Shown piece after piece: positions 17,138 through 25,854 of a DNA stretch of 64,000 nt. Location of the stretch: positions 245,342 to 309,341 of the forward strand of contig NZ_KE383866.1 of assembly GCF_000422505.1 (NCBI RefSeq), in the 5' to 3' direction. The first letter of the stretch is position 1, and every line of letters begins with the position of its first letter. The notes beneath the pieces were generated by a model. The model made no database searches, was not told the DNA's origin, and saw nothing but the letters and a program-made list of their open reading frames with translations. This DNA comes from Paenibacillus pinihumi DSM 23905 = JCM 16419. GTDB lineage: Bacteria; Bacillota; Bacilli; Paenibacillales; Paenibacillaceae. The position numbers were made by a program, and so were the translations under genes.

Positions 17138-18199
17138 TTATCTATTCCATTCTTCCTTAGTTTTTTTTAACAAAATAGACACCACATATTCTGCATCTTG
17201 CCCCGCTCCGCCGATCAGTGCAGAATTCCGGGAGGACTGCCAAGGCAGGCCGACATAGTAAACACCATTTAACGGACTAACACCCCGCTTATGAAGCGGC
17301 CTGCCTGCCTCATCAAGTGCAGCCGGTATTTGCAGCCAGCTGTAATCCGGGCGAAATCCGGTCGCCCACACGACATTATCTACGCGGACAGATGAACCGT
17401 CAGCGAAATATGCTTTTTGTCCGTTCGTTTCTGTTGCTTTTTGCTTTACGGTCACTTTCCCGGAACGAATCAGCTTTTTCAGTTCAAAGCCGAAAACTGG
17501 ATCGGGCCGTCTTCGCACCAGCTTCCCGAGCTTCCGCTCCGGGGAGGCATGTAAAATACCGAGCTTGTCGAACCACCAGAATATACTCTTCCCGGCAAGG
17601 GACAACGGCATAAATGACATCATATGGCCTGCTGCCAGCATAACAGGGCGCTGCCCGGCAATCTCTGCGGCAATTTGAGCTCCTGAATTCCCCCCCCCAA
17701 TTACAAGAACGGCTCCCTCCTTCAAGTCAGCGGGATTACGGTAAACTGATGAATGAAGCTGCCGGACCTCCTGATCCAATCCACTGGCAAGCTGCGGGAT
17801 ATACGGCTTCTGAAATGGCCCCGTAGCAATAATAACCGCTCGCGACCGTATTATGCCCTGGCTGGTTGCCGCCACAAATTCATCCCCTTCTTGTACAAGA
17901 GATTGAACCTGTGTATCCAATTGAACCTTCAATTGTTTCTCCCTTACATAGCGCCTTAGCGCCTCTGCGATCTCATCCTTGCCGGGATAGCCGGACGGGG
18001 CTCCCGGCAAGGACATTCCCGGAAGCAGGCTGTATCCCCTGGGCGTAAACAGCTTGAGAGAGTCATAGCGCTGTTTCCACACCTCCCCTGCCTTATGCCC
18101 CTGGTCAACAACAAGATACGAGATGCCATGCCGTGCAAGGTGATAAGCCGCGGCGAGTCCGGCCTGGCCTCCGCCGATAACAAGTACATTTATGTCCAT
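17138..18199 (-). CDS. FAD/NAD(P)-dependent flavin monooxygenase-like oxidoreductase
   Basis: 353 aa from the ATG at 18199 (AGAGGGGA upstream). Residues 3-30 form the first Rossmann FAD site (VLVIGGGQAGLAAAYHLARHG). A second dinucleotide site, VLVIGGGNSGAQIAAE, sits near 160-175, and ATGFRPDYSW near 285 is the second ATG motif of the class. The pattern fits the flavin-containing monooxygenase/CzcO-like family that oxidises small hydrophobic or N/S substrates with NADPH and oxygen. It is a single gene with no partner on either side that reveals a substrate. Confidence 0.85.
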   Translation of the reverse strand: MDINVLVIGGGQAGLAAAYHLARHGISYLVVDQGHKAGEVWKQRYDSLKLFTPRGYSLLPGMSLPGAPSGYPGKDEIAEALRRYVREKQLKVQLDTQVQSLVQEGDEFVAATSQGIIRSRAVIIATGPFQKPYIPQLASGLDQEVRQLHSSVYRNPADLKEGAVLVIGGGNSGAQIAAEIAGQRPVMLAAGHMMSFMPLSLAGKSIFWWFDKLGILHASPERKLGKLVRRRPDPVFGFELKKLIRSGKVTVKQKATETNGQKAYFADGSSVRVDNVVWATGFRPDYSWLQIPAALDEAGRPLHKRGVSPLNGVYYVGLPWQSSRNSALIGGAGQDAEYVVSILLKKTKEEWNR

Positions 18200-18332
18200 T
18201 TTCGTCCCCTCTTTTTTCATATTACAATACATGAACACATATTCATATATTAATTGAAAAAAGGAGCTTTTGTCAATTTATTCTACTAAAAAAATATTCA
18301 TATGGAAGTGCACTTCTCTGTCCTTCTACATA

Positions 18333-18363
18333 TAAAAAGGCAGCCGACTTAAGTCGGCTGCCT
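18333..18363 (-). terminator. rho-independent terminator of bmrCD-like operon
   Basis: On the minus strand a 12-bp perfect stem GGCAGCCGACTT / AAGTCGGCTGCC followed by TTTTTA, immediately downstream of the second exporter gene. Confidence 0.9.
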
Positions 18364-18393
18364 TCAGGATATGATTTAAGAATAAGTTCATGC

Positions 18394-20475
18394 TTACACA
18401 ACAGCACGGCTATTCCCCTGCTGAATCTGGTACATTTGATAATACTTCCCTTTCAGTCTCATCAGCTCGTCGTGATTGCCCTGCTCGGCAATTTGCCCTT
18501 TATCCAGCACCAGGATCAGGTCTGCACTCTTGATCGTGGACAAACGGTGTGCAATGACAAAGGTCGTACGTCCCTTCTTGACCACTTCCAGCGCATGTTG
18601 AATGAGGGCTTCCGTCTCGGTATCAATATTGGAGGTCGCTTCGTCCAGAATAAGAATGGCCGGATCAAATGCAATCGCCCGGGCAAACGAAATGAGCTGC
18701 CGCTGCCCCGCGGACAATGTACTGCCTTTCTCAATGACCGGTTCGTCAATTCCTTTCGGCAAATTCCGGAGCAACCGGTCAGCCCCTACATCAGCCAGCG
18801 CCTGTTCCACACGCTCTCTGCTGACCGAAGGATCATTGAGCGAGACGTTGGATGCAATTGTACCTGTAAACAGGAACGGGTCCTGCAATACAATCCCCAT
18901 GTGCCGCCGCATCATCTGCCTCGGCAGGTTGCGGATATCTTCTCCGTCAATTGTAATTTTCCCTTTGCTTACATCATAGAAGCGGAACAGCAGGTTCAGA
19001 ATCGAGCTTTTGCCTGATCCGGTATGACCGACCAGCGCGACTGTCTGCCCTTGTCTGGCTTCAAAGGAGATCCCTTTGAGCACATCCTCGCCCTCACGAT
19101 AGGCAAATGTGACATTATCGAACTGTACGTTGCCCTTGTAGCGGTTCATTGTACGGTCGGATACATCCTCGCCTTCTTCATCCAGCAGTACAAATACCCG
19201 CTCTGCAGAGACGAGTGCCGTCTCCAGATTCGGAAGCTGATTGACGATGCTTACAATTGGATTAAACAGACGGTTCACATAGTCGACGAATGCATACAAT
19301 ACACCTAGTGTAATCGCATCTGAAGGTCCGGTAAGCGAAATGCCCCCAAAGTACCAAATTAATGCCACCAGCGCTGCGTTCCGGATAACGCCGACCAAAT
19401 TGTGCTCGGTCAGAGAGTTCAGATTCAACAGCTTGTTGTTGTAATCGAAAAGCTTTTTATTATGCGCTTCAAATTCCTGTTCGATTTTCTTTTCCTGACG
19501 GAACGCCTTGATGATCGGCATTCCCTGAATCGATTCATTAATTGTACCGTTAATTTCACTCACAGTCGCACGAATGGTCCGATTATAACGGCTTGAAATT
19601 TTCCCGTACAGATAAATCCACAGCACCAGAACAGGCACAATGAACAGACAGATCGCCGCCAGCTTCACATTCAGCAGGAAGAGTGCTCCAAAAATTCCGA
19701 GCATGTAGATCGTCCCGGTAAAAAAGTTCGCAAGCACCGTTACATACAGCTCCCGAATGGCTTCCGTGTCGTTCGTAATCCGCGATACCACCTTGCCTGC
19801 CGGCAGATTGTCGAAATAGCGAATCGGAAGACGGTTAAGCTGTCCAAATACATCCATCCGCATCCGGCGGATAATTTGGTTGGCCGATGACTGAAGGTAG
19901 TAACGCTGCAAGTACGTAAAGAGAGCCGACAAGAGAATCAGTCCGAAATAAATTAAGCACAGCCGCCAGATACCTCCTACTTCCGGCTTGAAAAAAGTGA
20001 AAAGTTGTACAGTATCCAATTTCTTTCCTTCATACAGGGTCGTTTTCGATCCTTGCGCAATCTGGATAAGCCCGCCATCCGTCATGCTTCTTTGGCCTTC
20101 AATATCGGTAGAGCCGTTAATCAGATAATAATCGCGGCCAACCTGGAGAACCCGGGCCGGCTCTCCCTTCGTTTCATCAATGCCAAAGTGATCCTCGCGT
20201 TTATATCGCTTGCCGTCATAACTGACGGCGTATTTGCCTGTATCCTGTGTTTCATACCATACCCGTTCAATACCTGAAATATGCTCATCAATGAGCCGCT
20301 TGGCGACGAACGGACCGGCAAGGTCGGCCGCTACAGCAACCGCAAGTATAAGCAGTGCCACCAACAGTGTCCGCTTGAACTGCATCGCGTAGCGAAGAAG
20401 CCGCTTGACCGCCTCCAGCCTGCCTCCCTGCAGCCTGGCCTGCTCCATATTGAACAGTTCATTGTCCTGACTCAT
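18394..20475 (-). CDS. bmrD: heterodimeric ABC multidrug exporter subunit, BmrD/YheH-like
   Basis: 693 aa half-transporter: transmembrane domain (six helices) then nucleotide-binding domain. It has an insertion of roughly 100 residues between TM1 and TM2 (about 65-165, Tyr/Lys/Asp-rich), the extracellular domain that distinguishes BmrD/YheH from ordinary half-transporters. The NBD has Walker A GHTGSGKSS, Walker B ILILDEATSNID with the catalytic Glu, but a non-canonical signature LSAGQ. Its partner has LSGGQ but a degenerate Walker B, so one ATP site is consensus and one degenerate, as in BmrCD. It begins 1 bp after bmrC ends. Exports structurally diverse drugs in B. subtilis. Confidence 0.87.
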   Translation of the reverse strand: MSQDNELFNMEQARLQGGRLEAVKRLLRYAMQFKRTLLVALLILAVAVAADLAGPFVAKRLIDEHISGIERVWYETQDTGKYAVSYDGKRYKREDHFGIDETKGEPARVLQVGRDYYLINGSTDIEGQRSMTDGGLIQIAQGSKTTLYEGKKLDTVQLFTFFKPEVGGIWRLCLIYFGLILLSALFTYLQRYYLQSSANQIIRRMRMDVFGQLNRLPIRYFDNLPAGKVVSRITNDTEAIRELYVTVLANFFTGTIYMLGIFGALFLLNVKLAAICLFIVPVLVLWIYLYGKISSRYNRTIRATVSEINGTINESIQGMPIIKAFRQEKKIEQEFEAHNKKLFDYNNKLLNLNSLTEHNLVGVIRNAALVALIWYFGGISLTGPSDAITLGVLYAFVDYVNRLFNPIVSIVNQLPNLETALVSAERVFVLLDEEGEDVSDRTMNRYKGNVQFDNVTFAYREGEDVLKGISFEARQGQTVALVGHTGSGKSSILNLLFRFYDVSKGKITIDGEDIRNLPRQMMRRHMGIVLQDPFLFTGTIASNVSLNDPSVSRERVEQALADVGADRLLRNLPKGIDEPVIEKGSTLSAGQRQLISFARAIAFDPAILILDEATSNIDTETEALIQHALEVVKKGRTTFVIAHRLSTIKSADLILVLDKGQIAEQGNHDELMRLKGKYYQMYQIQQGNSRAVV

Positions 20476-20476
20476 T

Positions 20477-22231
20477 TTATTTCACCTCATCTTCCTCTGC
20501 TGCCTCAACCTGCTGGCGTTCATGCTGTTCCATATACCAGCCGCCCAGCCTCAACAGTTCTTCATGTGTACCCCGCTCTGTCACCCGACCTTCATCCAGA
20601 ACCAGAATCAAGTCCGCATGCTGTACGGCTGACAGCCGATGCGTCGTAATCAATGTCGTTTTGCCCGCCCGTTCCTGACGGATATTACGGATAATTTCCG
20701 CCTCTGTTCTGGCGTCCACCGCTGACAGCGCATCGTCCAGAATGAGAACTTCAGGATCGGTAATCAAGGCACGGGCGATAGATACCCGCTGCTTTTGGCC
20801 GCCGGACAGAGAGACTCCTTTTTCTCCAACCAGTGTCTCCAGGCCGCGCGGCAAATGGGCAATATCCTTCTGAAAAGCGGAGGTTGCCAGCGCGTCAGCA
20901 ATCTGCTGATCCGTCGCATCCGGCTGTCCGAATCTAATGTTGCTTTCCACCGTCCGCGAGAATAGGAACTGCTCTTGCGGCACATAGCCGAGCCAGCCCT
21001 TCAGATCATCCATCGAAATCTGCTCAATCGGCTTGCCGCTAACGGTAATCTTGCCTTCTCCTCCCGGATACTCCCGAAGCAGCTGCTTCACCAGTGTCGT
21101 CTTGCCGCTCCCCGTGCGGCCGACAATGCCGAGCGTCTGCCCCTGCTTCAGTTCGAAGGATACAGATTCCAGGTTATTAATAGAAGAGGACGGATAACGG
21201 AATGTAACCCTGTCAAAGTGAATTGTCTCTGGCATTCCCGTCTGCACCGGCTTCTCGACTTCAGGAACATCCGGCTTATAGCCCAGCGTCTCATTAACAC
21301 GGTCAAGCGAGGCATTCCCCCGCTGCATGATATTAATCAGCTCGCCGATCGCAATCATCGGCCAGATTAGCATTCCCAGATACACGTTGAACGTAACGAG
21401 CTTGCCGACCGTAAGCTCGCTGTTGAACACCAGATAAGCCCCGTAGCCAAGACCAATCAGATAGCTGGCTCCGACGAATATTTTTGAGGTTGCTCCAAAC
21501 AAGGCATCGACGCGGGTTACGTCCAGGTTCTTGTTCAATACATCCTGGGTGACCTCTGCAAAATCACGCTCAGAGGCCCGTTCCTGCACATACGCACGTG
21601 TGACCCTGACGCCGGATATCGTCTCCAGCACCCCATCATTCATTTTCCCGAAAGCATCCTGGGCACTTGTATAGCGCGTATGTATCCACTTCCCATACAC
21701 ACTGAACAAGACAGCCATGATCGGCAGCGGAAGCAGTGCAGCCAGTGTCAGCTTCCAGGAGATTCCGACGCTCATAATGATAAGCAGCGTGAACATCCAT
21801 ACGGTAGAATCACTCAGCGTCAAAATCCCGAATCCCGCAGCAGCAGATACGGCGTGCAGGTCATTTGTCGAACGGGCCATCAGGTCTCCGGTCCGGTTGC
21901 GTTCATAAAAGGTCGGCGTCATCTTGAGAAACTGCCGCATCAGGCGCGAGCGAAGCATTCTCTCGACAACAAACGAGCCTCCGAATAGTTTGTTAATCCA
22001 TACATAGTTAAGCAAGTAAGCAACGACGGTGATTCCGGTCAATTGAAGCAGCGTAATCGTAATGCTCTCCCAACTCAGTGCTCCAATCTTTAAATCATCA
22101 ATAAACCAGCCGACCATCATGGGCGGAATGATCTCAATAAAACCGGAGAGAGCAAGCAGCGTGATTGCAATGATATAGCGCTTCTTCTCCAGCTTGAAAT
22201 ACCAGCCTAATTTCTTGAAAATGGCGAACAT
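20477..22231 (-). CDS. bmrC: heterodimeric ABC multidrug exporter subunit, BmrC/YheI-like
   Basis: 584 aa from the ATG at 22231, with AAAGGAG upstream; the open frame to 22333 would run through a terminator hairpin and is not used. Six membrane helices precede an NBD with Walker A GRTGSGKTT, signature LSGGQ and Walker B VLILDDALSAVD, where Asp replaces the usual catalytic Glu. That replacement and the 584-aa length match BmrC (YheI). It forms the exporter with the adjacent BmrD-like protein. The 5' region carries a short leader ORF followed by a terminator, so expression is probably controlled by attenuation. Confidence 0.87.
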   Translation of the reverse strand: MFAIFKKLGWYFKLEKKRYIIAITLLALSGFIEIIPPMMVGWFIDDLKIGALSWESITITLLQLTGITVVAYLLNYVWINKLFGGSFVVERMLRSRLMRQFLKMTPTFYERNRTGDLMARSTNDLHAVSAAAGFGILTLSDSTVWMFTLLIIMSVGISWKLTLAALLPLPIMAVLFSVYGKWIHTRYTSAQDAFGKMNDGVLETISGVRVTRAYVQERASERDFAEVTQDVLNKNLDVTRVDALFGATSKIFVGASYLIGLGYGAYLVFNSELTVGKLVTFNVYLGMLIWPMIAIGELINIMQRGNASLDRVNETLGYKPDVPEVEKPVQTGMPETIHFDRVTFRYPSSSINNLESVSFELKQGQTLGIVGRTGSGKTTLVKQLLREYPGGEGKITVSGKPIEQISMDDLKGWLGYVPQEQFLFSRTVESNIRFGQPDATDQQIADALATSAFQKDIAHLPRGLETLVGEKGVSLSGGQKQRVSIARALITDPEVLILDDALSAVDARTEAEIIRNIRQERAGKTTLITTHRLSAVQHADLILVLDEGRVTERGTHEELLRLGGWYMEQHERQQVEAAEEDEVK

Positions 22232-22282
22232 GCATTTACTCCTTTCAAAAGTGTGGTTACCAAGACGACTTGGGGCGCACAT

Positions 22283-22318
22283 AAAAAAAGAGCACACCGC
22301 TGGCGCGATGTGCTCTTT
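22283..22318 (-). promoter_or_regulatory. attenuator terminator in the bmrCD leader
   Basis: Minus-strand stem AAAGAGCACA / TGTGCTCTTT with a 12-nt loop and a run of seven T. It lies between the leader ORF stop (22399) and the bmrC start (22231), i.e. inside the transcribed leader, which is where a conditional terminator belongs. Confidence 0.8.
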
Positions 22319-22398
22319 GCACAAAAAACACACGTCACGCGTAACACGCGACCTGCGTCATATATTCATGAATAGGCGCAAGTTCAGACTGGTCTGGC

Positions 22399-22512
22399 TC
22401 AGACTGATCTTCTGATCCCCTGCACATTCAGGAAGGCCGCGATGGCTATGAAATTGCGAACAGCTTGTGTAAAACGGGGATTATCATTAAAGCTACGATC
22501 ATAGATCAACAT
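22399..22512 (-). CDS. leader peptide of bmrCD-like operon (BmrB analogue)
   Basis: 37-codon ORF, too short for usual gene calling: starts ATG at 22512 with a GGAAGGAG-type site upstream and ends TGA at 22399. It begins MLIYDRSFNDNPRFTQAV and ends IRRSV. In B. subtilis bmrCD is preceded by bmrB, a leader peptide whose translation controls a downstream terminator when ribosome-targeting drugs stall it. Here the order promoter, leader ORF, terminator, bmrC, bmrD is the same. The ORF and its ribosome binding site are seen; the regulatory role is by analogy. Confidence 0.7.
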   Translation of the reverse strand: MLIYDRSFNDNPRFTQAVRNFIAIAAFLNVQGIRRSV

Positions 22513-22561
22513 ACCTGTTCGCTCCTTCCTGTAATTTGTGTGCTTATTGGATACAAAAGTA

Positions 22562-22590
22562 AGTTATCATGAGTGCTCTATTGTTGTCAA
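22562..22590 (-). promoter_or_regulatory. putative sigma-A promoter of bmr leader/operon
   Basis: Minus strand TTGACA (22585-22590), 17-bp spacer, ATAACT (22562-22567). It places the start of transcription some 40 bp before the leader ORF. Confidence 0.6.
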
Positions 22591-22627
22591 CCTTTTTCTG
22601 GATAGAAACATGAAACAACAGCTTTAA

Positions 22628-22640
22628 ACGTTAATAACGT
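22628..22640. promoter_or_regulatory. palindrome ACGTTA-A-TAACGT, candidate operator
   Basis: Perfect 6+1+6 palindrome in the divergent region between the bmr leader promoter (minus) and the marR gene (plus). It is a plausible MarR-type site by size, but no second copy was found. Confidence 0.4.
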
Positions 22641-22858
22641 GAGAAAACATGAGATTATACACGCTTCCATTCGTAAAAATCGCAAAATCAGCCCCTAAAC
22701 TAACTCATTTCCCCTTTGCTTTGCTCTGGCGAATCCGATAATATGGAAATCAGTTTAAATCTAAATAGTTTATTACTAAAATATTTTTCGATAAACATTT
22801 TTTTGCTGAATGTTTTGGTGATAAAGTAGTTGGGCTGCAAAGCCAAGGAGGGGGTCGG

Positions 22859-23305
22859 ATGGAGCTCAGCGATGAATCGAATGAGCTTTATGTACTATTT
22901 AAAATTTTTGTAAAGAAAATCGGTGAAGAATGGAAAGCCCGCAGCGGCGATAATTTGCCTCTCTCCCATATCCGGATGCTGTCCATCTTGCAGCGCAGAA
23001 ACAAAGCAAAAGTTGCTGAGCTGGCCGATTGTCTGCATGTCACGCCCGGAGCTGTGACCGGAATAGCCGACAAGCTGATTCAGCGTGGCTATATCGATCG
23101 CCACCGGGATGAAGCAGACCGGCGTGTTGTCTACCTGCAGTTGACCGGTGAGGGCCAATCTGCTGTCAAAGAGCTGGACTTGATTCAGCAACAGCTTTAT
23201 GCAGATGTGCTCGACCGGCTTGATATTGAGGATATCGGGCATTTGAAGCGCATTTTCACCACTATGATTGAATTAGTTGATTCTACCAACAGAAGGCAGG
23301 GATAA
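22859..23305 (+). CDS. MarR-family transcriptional regulator
   Basis: 148 aa. The winged helix is clear: LPLSHIRMLSILQRRNKAKVAELADCL, then HVTPGAVTGIADKLIQRGYIDR and HRDEADRRVVYLQLTGEG, the MarR recognition helix and wing. It has AAGGAGGGGG upstream and is followed after 3 bp by an MFS drug exporter, the usual MarR-target pairing, so it is expected to repress both genes and release on binding a phenolic or drug ligand. Confidence 0.92.
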   Translation: MELSDESNELYVLFKIFVKKIGEEWKARSGDNLPLSHIRMLSILQRRNKAKVAELADCLHVTPGAVTGIADKLIQRGYIDRHRDEADRRVVYLQLTGEGQSAVKELDLIQQQLYADVLDRLDIEDIGHLKRIFTTMIELVDSTNRRQG

Positions 23306-23308
23306 AAC

Positions 23309-24946
23309 TTGGAACACTTATCACAAAAACAAAAGGTAACGATTATGGTTGCCATTATGTCAGCCATGTTTTTCGCTGCCATTAACCAGACGATCGTCAG
23401 TACCGCGATGCCGCGCATCAGCGCACTGCTGAACGGAATCGACCATTATACGTGGGTCGTTACCATTTACATGCTGACTTCGACCATTTCTACCGTTCTG
23501 GTCGGCAAGCTGTCGGATATTTACGGACGGAAGCCATTTTTGCTTATCGGGATTGTTTCCTTTATGATCGGCGCATTTTTATGCGGCACGTCCACAGACA
23601 TCTTTCAAATGATTTTTTACCGTGGTGTCCAAGGGATCGGCGGCGGGATAATCATGGCAACAGCCGTTACTGCTGTTGGTGACTTGTTCGCTCCGAAGGA
23701 ACGGGCGAAATGGACCGGCCTGCTGATGGCGATCTTCGGATTTTCGAGCGTAATCGGTCCGACACTCGGCGGCTGGATGGTCGACCACATGAATTGGGAG
23801 TGGATTTTCTGGATTTTCCTCCCGCTTGGATTGCTTTCTTTTATTCTGATTTTAAGGATGTTTCCTAAGACGTCCCGCAATACAAATGAACGGCTGGATA
23901 TTTGGGGCTCTACATTCCTGACCCTGGCTATCATTCCTTTGCTGTTAGGCTTTACATGGGCAGGTACGACTTATCCATGGGGTTCCTGGCAAATTATTAG
24001 CTTATTTGCGGCTTCCGCCTTATCCATTATCATTTTCATTATGATTGAACGTGTTGTGAAAAGTCCTGTGCTTCCACTCTCCCTGTTCCGCAACAGCATT
24101 GTGACGATTTCCAATGTAGCGGGCTTTCTGATGAATGCCGGCATGATGGGTGCGCTCATCTACCTGCCGTTCTTTATCCAGGGGGTTGAAGGGATTTCAC
24201 CAACCTATTCCGGTTATGTTACGATGCCAATGTCCATTAGCATGATCATCCTCAGCGCCCTGACAGGACGTGCAATGTCCAAAACCGGCAAGTACAAACG
24301 CTATGCGCTTGGCGGTATGATCATCATGACAATCGGGATGCTGATGATGGCGTTTATGAACAGCATTCTGGTTGCTGTCATTAGCATGATTGTATTCGGA
24401 TTTGGCCTTGGACTGGGGATGCCGGTCTTCACACTGGCAGCGCAAAACTCCGTCAAGCCGACTGAGCTTGGTGTTGTCACTGCCTCTTCCCAATTGTTCC
24501 GTAACATGGGCGGCACGATCGGCATTACGGTCATGGGATCGATTATGACATCCAGATTGCAAGCCAATTTGAAGAATGCCTTCTCAGCTTCCGAGAGTGT
24601 GGATGTCAGCAAGCTCGATCCGGCTGTCGGAGAACAGCTGAAGCCGTTCCTGAACCCGCAGATTTTGCTGAACAAGCCGCAGCTTGAGCAGCTGCAAGCC
24701 GGATTGCCTGAGCAATTGCAAGCCGTTGTGACGAAGCTGATTGATATGCTCAAGGATGCGTTGAGCAGCGCCCTGACAACCGTATTCCTGTCCGGTACAG
24801 CTCTGCTTGTTATTGCATTCATTCTGGTATTGTTCATGAAGGAGATTCCGCTGCGCAGCTCGCAAAGCAGCCCGGAAGGCAGCAAGCCGGAGACAGAGCA
24901 GCCGGAATCTGCCACAGCAGGCCAGCCTTCTCTCAGCAAAGGCTGA
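23309..24946 (+). CDS. MFS drug exporter, DHA2 family (14 TM)
   Basis: 545 aa starting at TTG 3 bp after marR. Motif A-like GKLSDIYGRKPF lies near residues 65-76, motif C-like GFSSVIGPTLGGWMVDHMNWEW near 148-169, and about fourteen hydrophobic segments follow, the DHA2 (EmrB/QacA/LfrA-like) layout. The stretch of about 430-490 is a Gln/Leu-rich helical extension seen in several Gram-positive members. It is predicted to export drugs or cations using the proton gradient, under control of the preceding MarR protein. Confidence 0.9.
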   Translation: MEHLSQKQKVTIMVAIMSAMFFAAINQTIVSTAMPRISALLNGIDHYTWVVTIYMLTSTISTVLVGKLSDIYGRKPFLLIGIVSFMIGAFLCGTSTDIFQMIFYRGVQGIGGGIIMATAVTAVGDLFAPKERAKWTGLLMAIFGFSSVIGPTLGGWMVDHMNWEWIFWIFLPLGLLSFILILRMFPKTSRNTNERLDIWGSTFLTLAIIPLLLGFTWAGTTYPWGSWQIISLFAASALSIIIFIMIERVVKSPVLPLSLFRNSIVTISNVAGFLMNAGMMGALIYLPFFIQGVEGISPTYSGYVTMPMSISMIILSALTGRAMSKTGKYKRYALGGMIIMTIGMLMMAFMNSILVAVISMIVFGFGLGLGMPVFTLAAQNSVKPTELGVVTASSQLFRNMGGTIGITVMGSIMTSRLQANLKNAFSASESVDVSKLDPAVGEQLKPFLNPQILLNKPQLEQLQAGLPEQLQAVVTKLIDMLKDALSSALTTVFLSGTALLVIAFILVLFMKEIPLRSSQSSPEGSKPETEQPESATAGQPSLSKG

Positions 24947-25006
24947 TTGAATATAAACTGCTGGGGAAATTTCAGCAACATGATTATATAGTAAGACATG
25001 TACTAC

Positions 25007-25042
25007 AAATGCCCCGGTCCGGATCATCCTGTCGGGGCATTT
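25007..25042. terminator. rho-independent terminator after MFS gene
   Basis: AAATGCCCCG / CGGGGCATTT stem, 16-nt loop, closing the marR-MFS operon. Confidence 0.8.
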
Positions 25043-25209
25043 GCTGTCTGTTCCTATAAATTGGCTCTGACTCGCTCGAATGCTTGTCTGTCTTATGGTA
25101 GCCTTTTCATTCGATATAAACCGTACTATAATGAAGAAATACCTCTTGTACTACTAAGCTGAATCACAATATACAAAACTGATTGAATGAACAAAGGAGC
25201 CATCAGCCG

Positions 25210-25854
25210 ATGAAAACCATACTTATTTTAACTGCGGTAGAAGCGGAACGCGAAGCCGTTCTGCGCGGACTCGGCGAGGACTCCCGATTTAAGGTGGCAG
25301 CCGCCGGTGTCGGGGCTGCAGCCGTGGCCGCCTATACAGGCGCCAGATTGGCTCTCCCCCATCATTATGAGCTGGTCATTGTTGCCGGAATCGCAGGCGG
25401 CTTCACAGACCGCGCTGCAATCGGCACACTTGTAGTTGCCGACCGCATCATTGCAGCTGATCTGGGAGCTGCTTCACCGGACGGATTCTTGAGCCTGGAC
25501 GAGCTTGGGTTTGGCTCCAGCAGCGCCGCTGCCGATACTGGCCGCAGCTCACAGCTTGCCGCCGCGCTGCACGAAGCAGGGCTCACTGTGGTCCTTGGTC
25601 CGGTTCTGACCGTGTCTACCGTTACAGGAACTGCTGAAGGAGCAGCTGAGCTGAAACGGCGTGTACCGGATGCGGCAGCAGAAGCCATGGAAGGCTACGG
25701 AATCGCGATTGCGGCCCGGAATGCGGGGCTCCCTGTCATTGAGCTGCGGGCCATATCGAACCAGGTTGGACCACGCGATCGTGAGGCATGGAGAATCAAG
25801 GAAGCACTCTCCGCCTTAACGGCGGCAAGCTCCATACTAAGGGAGGTTATATAA
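25210..25854 (+). CDS. mqnB: futalosine hydrolase MqnB
   Basis: 214 aa from the ATG at 25210 (MKTILILTAVEAE); AAAGGAG is 12 bp upstream. The nucleoside phosphorylase/hydrolase fold is shown by LVIVAGIAGGF and by AEAMEGYGIAIAARNAGLPVIELRAISN, the conserved purine/ribose pocket containing the M-E-G motif. MqnB removes hypoxanthine from futalosine to give dehypoxanthine futalosine in the alternative menaquinone pathway. It is followed directly by mqnD (TAATG overlap), which confirms the pathway. The remaining genes (mqnA, mqnC, mqnE) are not in the window. Confidence 0.88.
   Translation: MKTILILTAVEAEREAVLRGLGEDSRFKVAAAGVGAAAVAAYTGARLALPHHYELVIVAGIAGGFTDRAAIGTLVVADRIIAADLGAASPDGFLSLDELGFGSSSAAADTGRSSQLAAALHEAGLTVVLGPVLTVSTVTGTAEGAAELKRRVPDAAAEAMEGYGIAIAARNAGLPVIELRAISNQVGPRDREAWRIKEALSALTAASSILREVI

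Noticed and set aside
22232..22333. Upstream extension of bmrC
   Set aside because: It would translate through the terminator hairpin and lacks a ribosome binding site; the ATG at 22231 has AAAGGAG.
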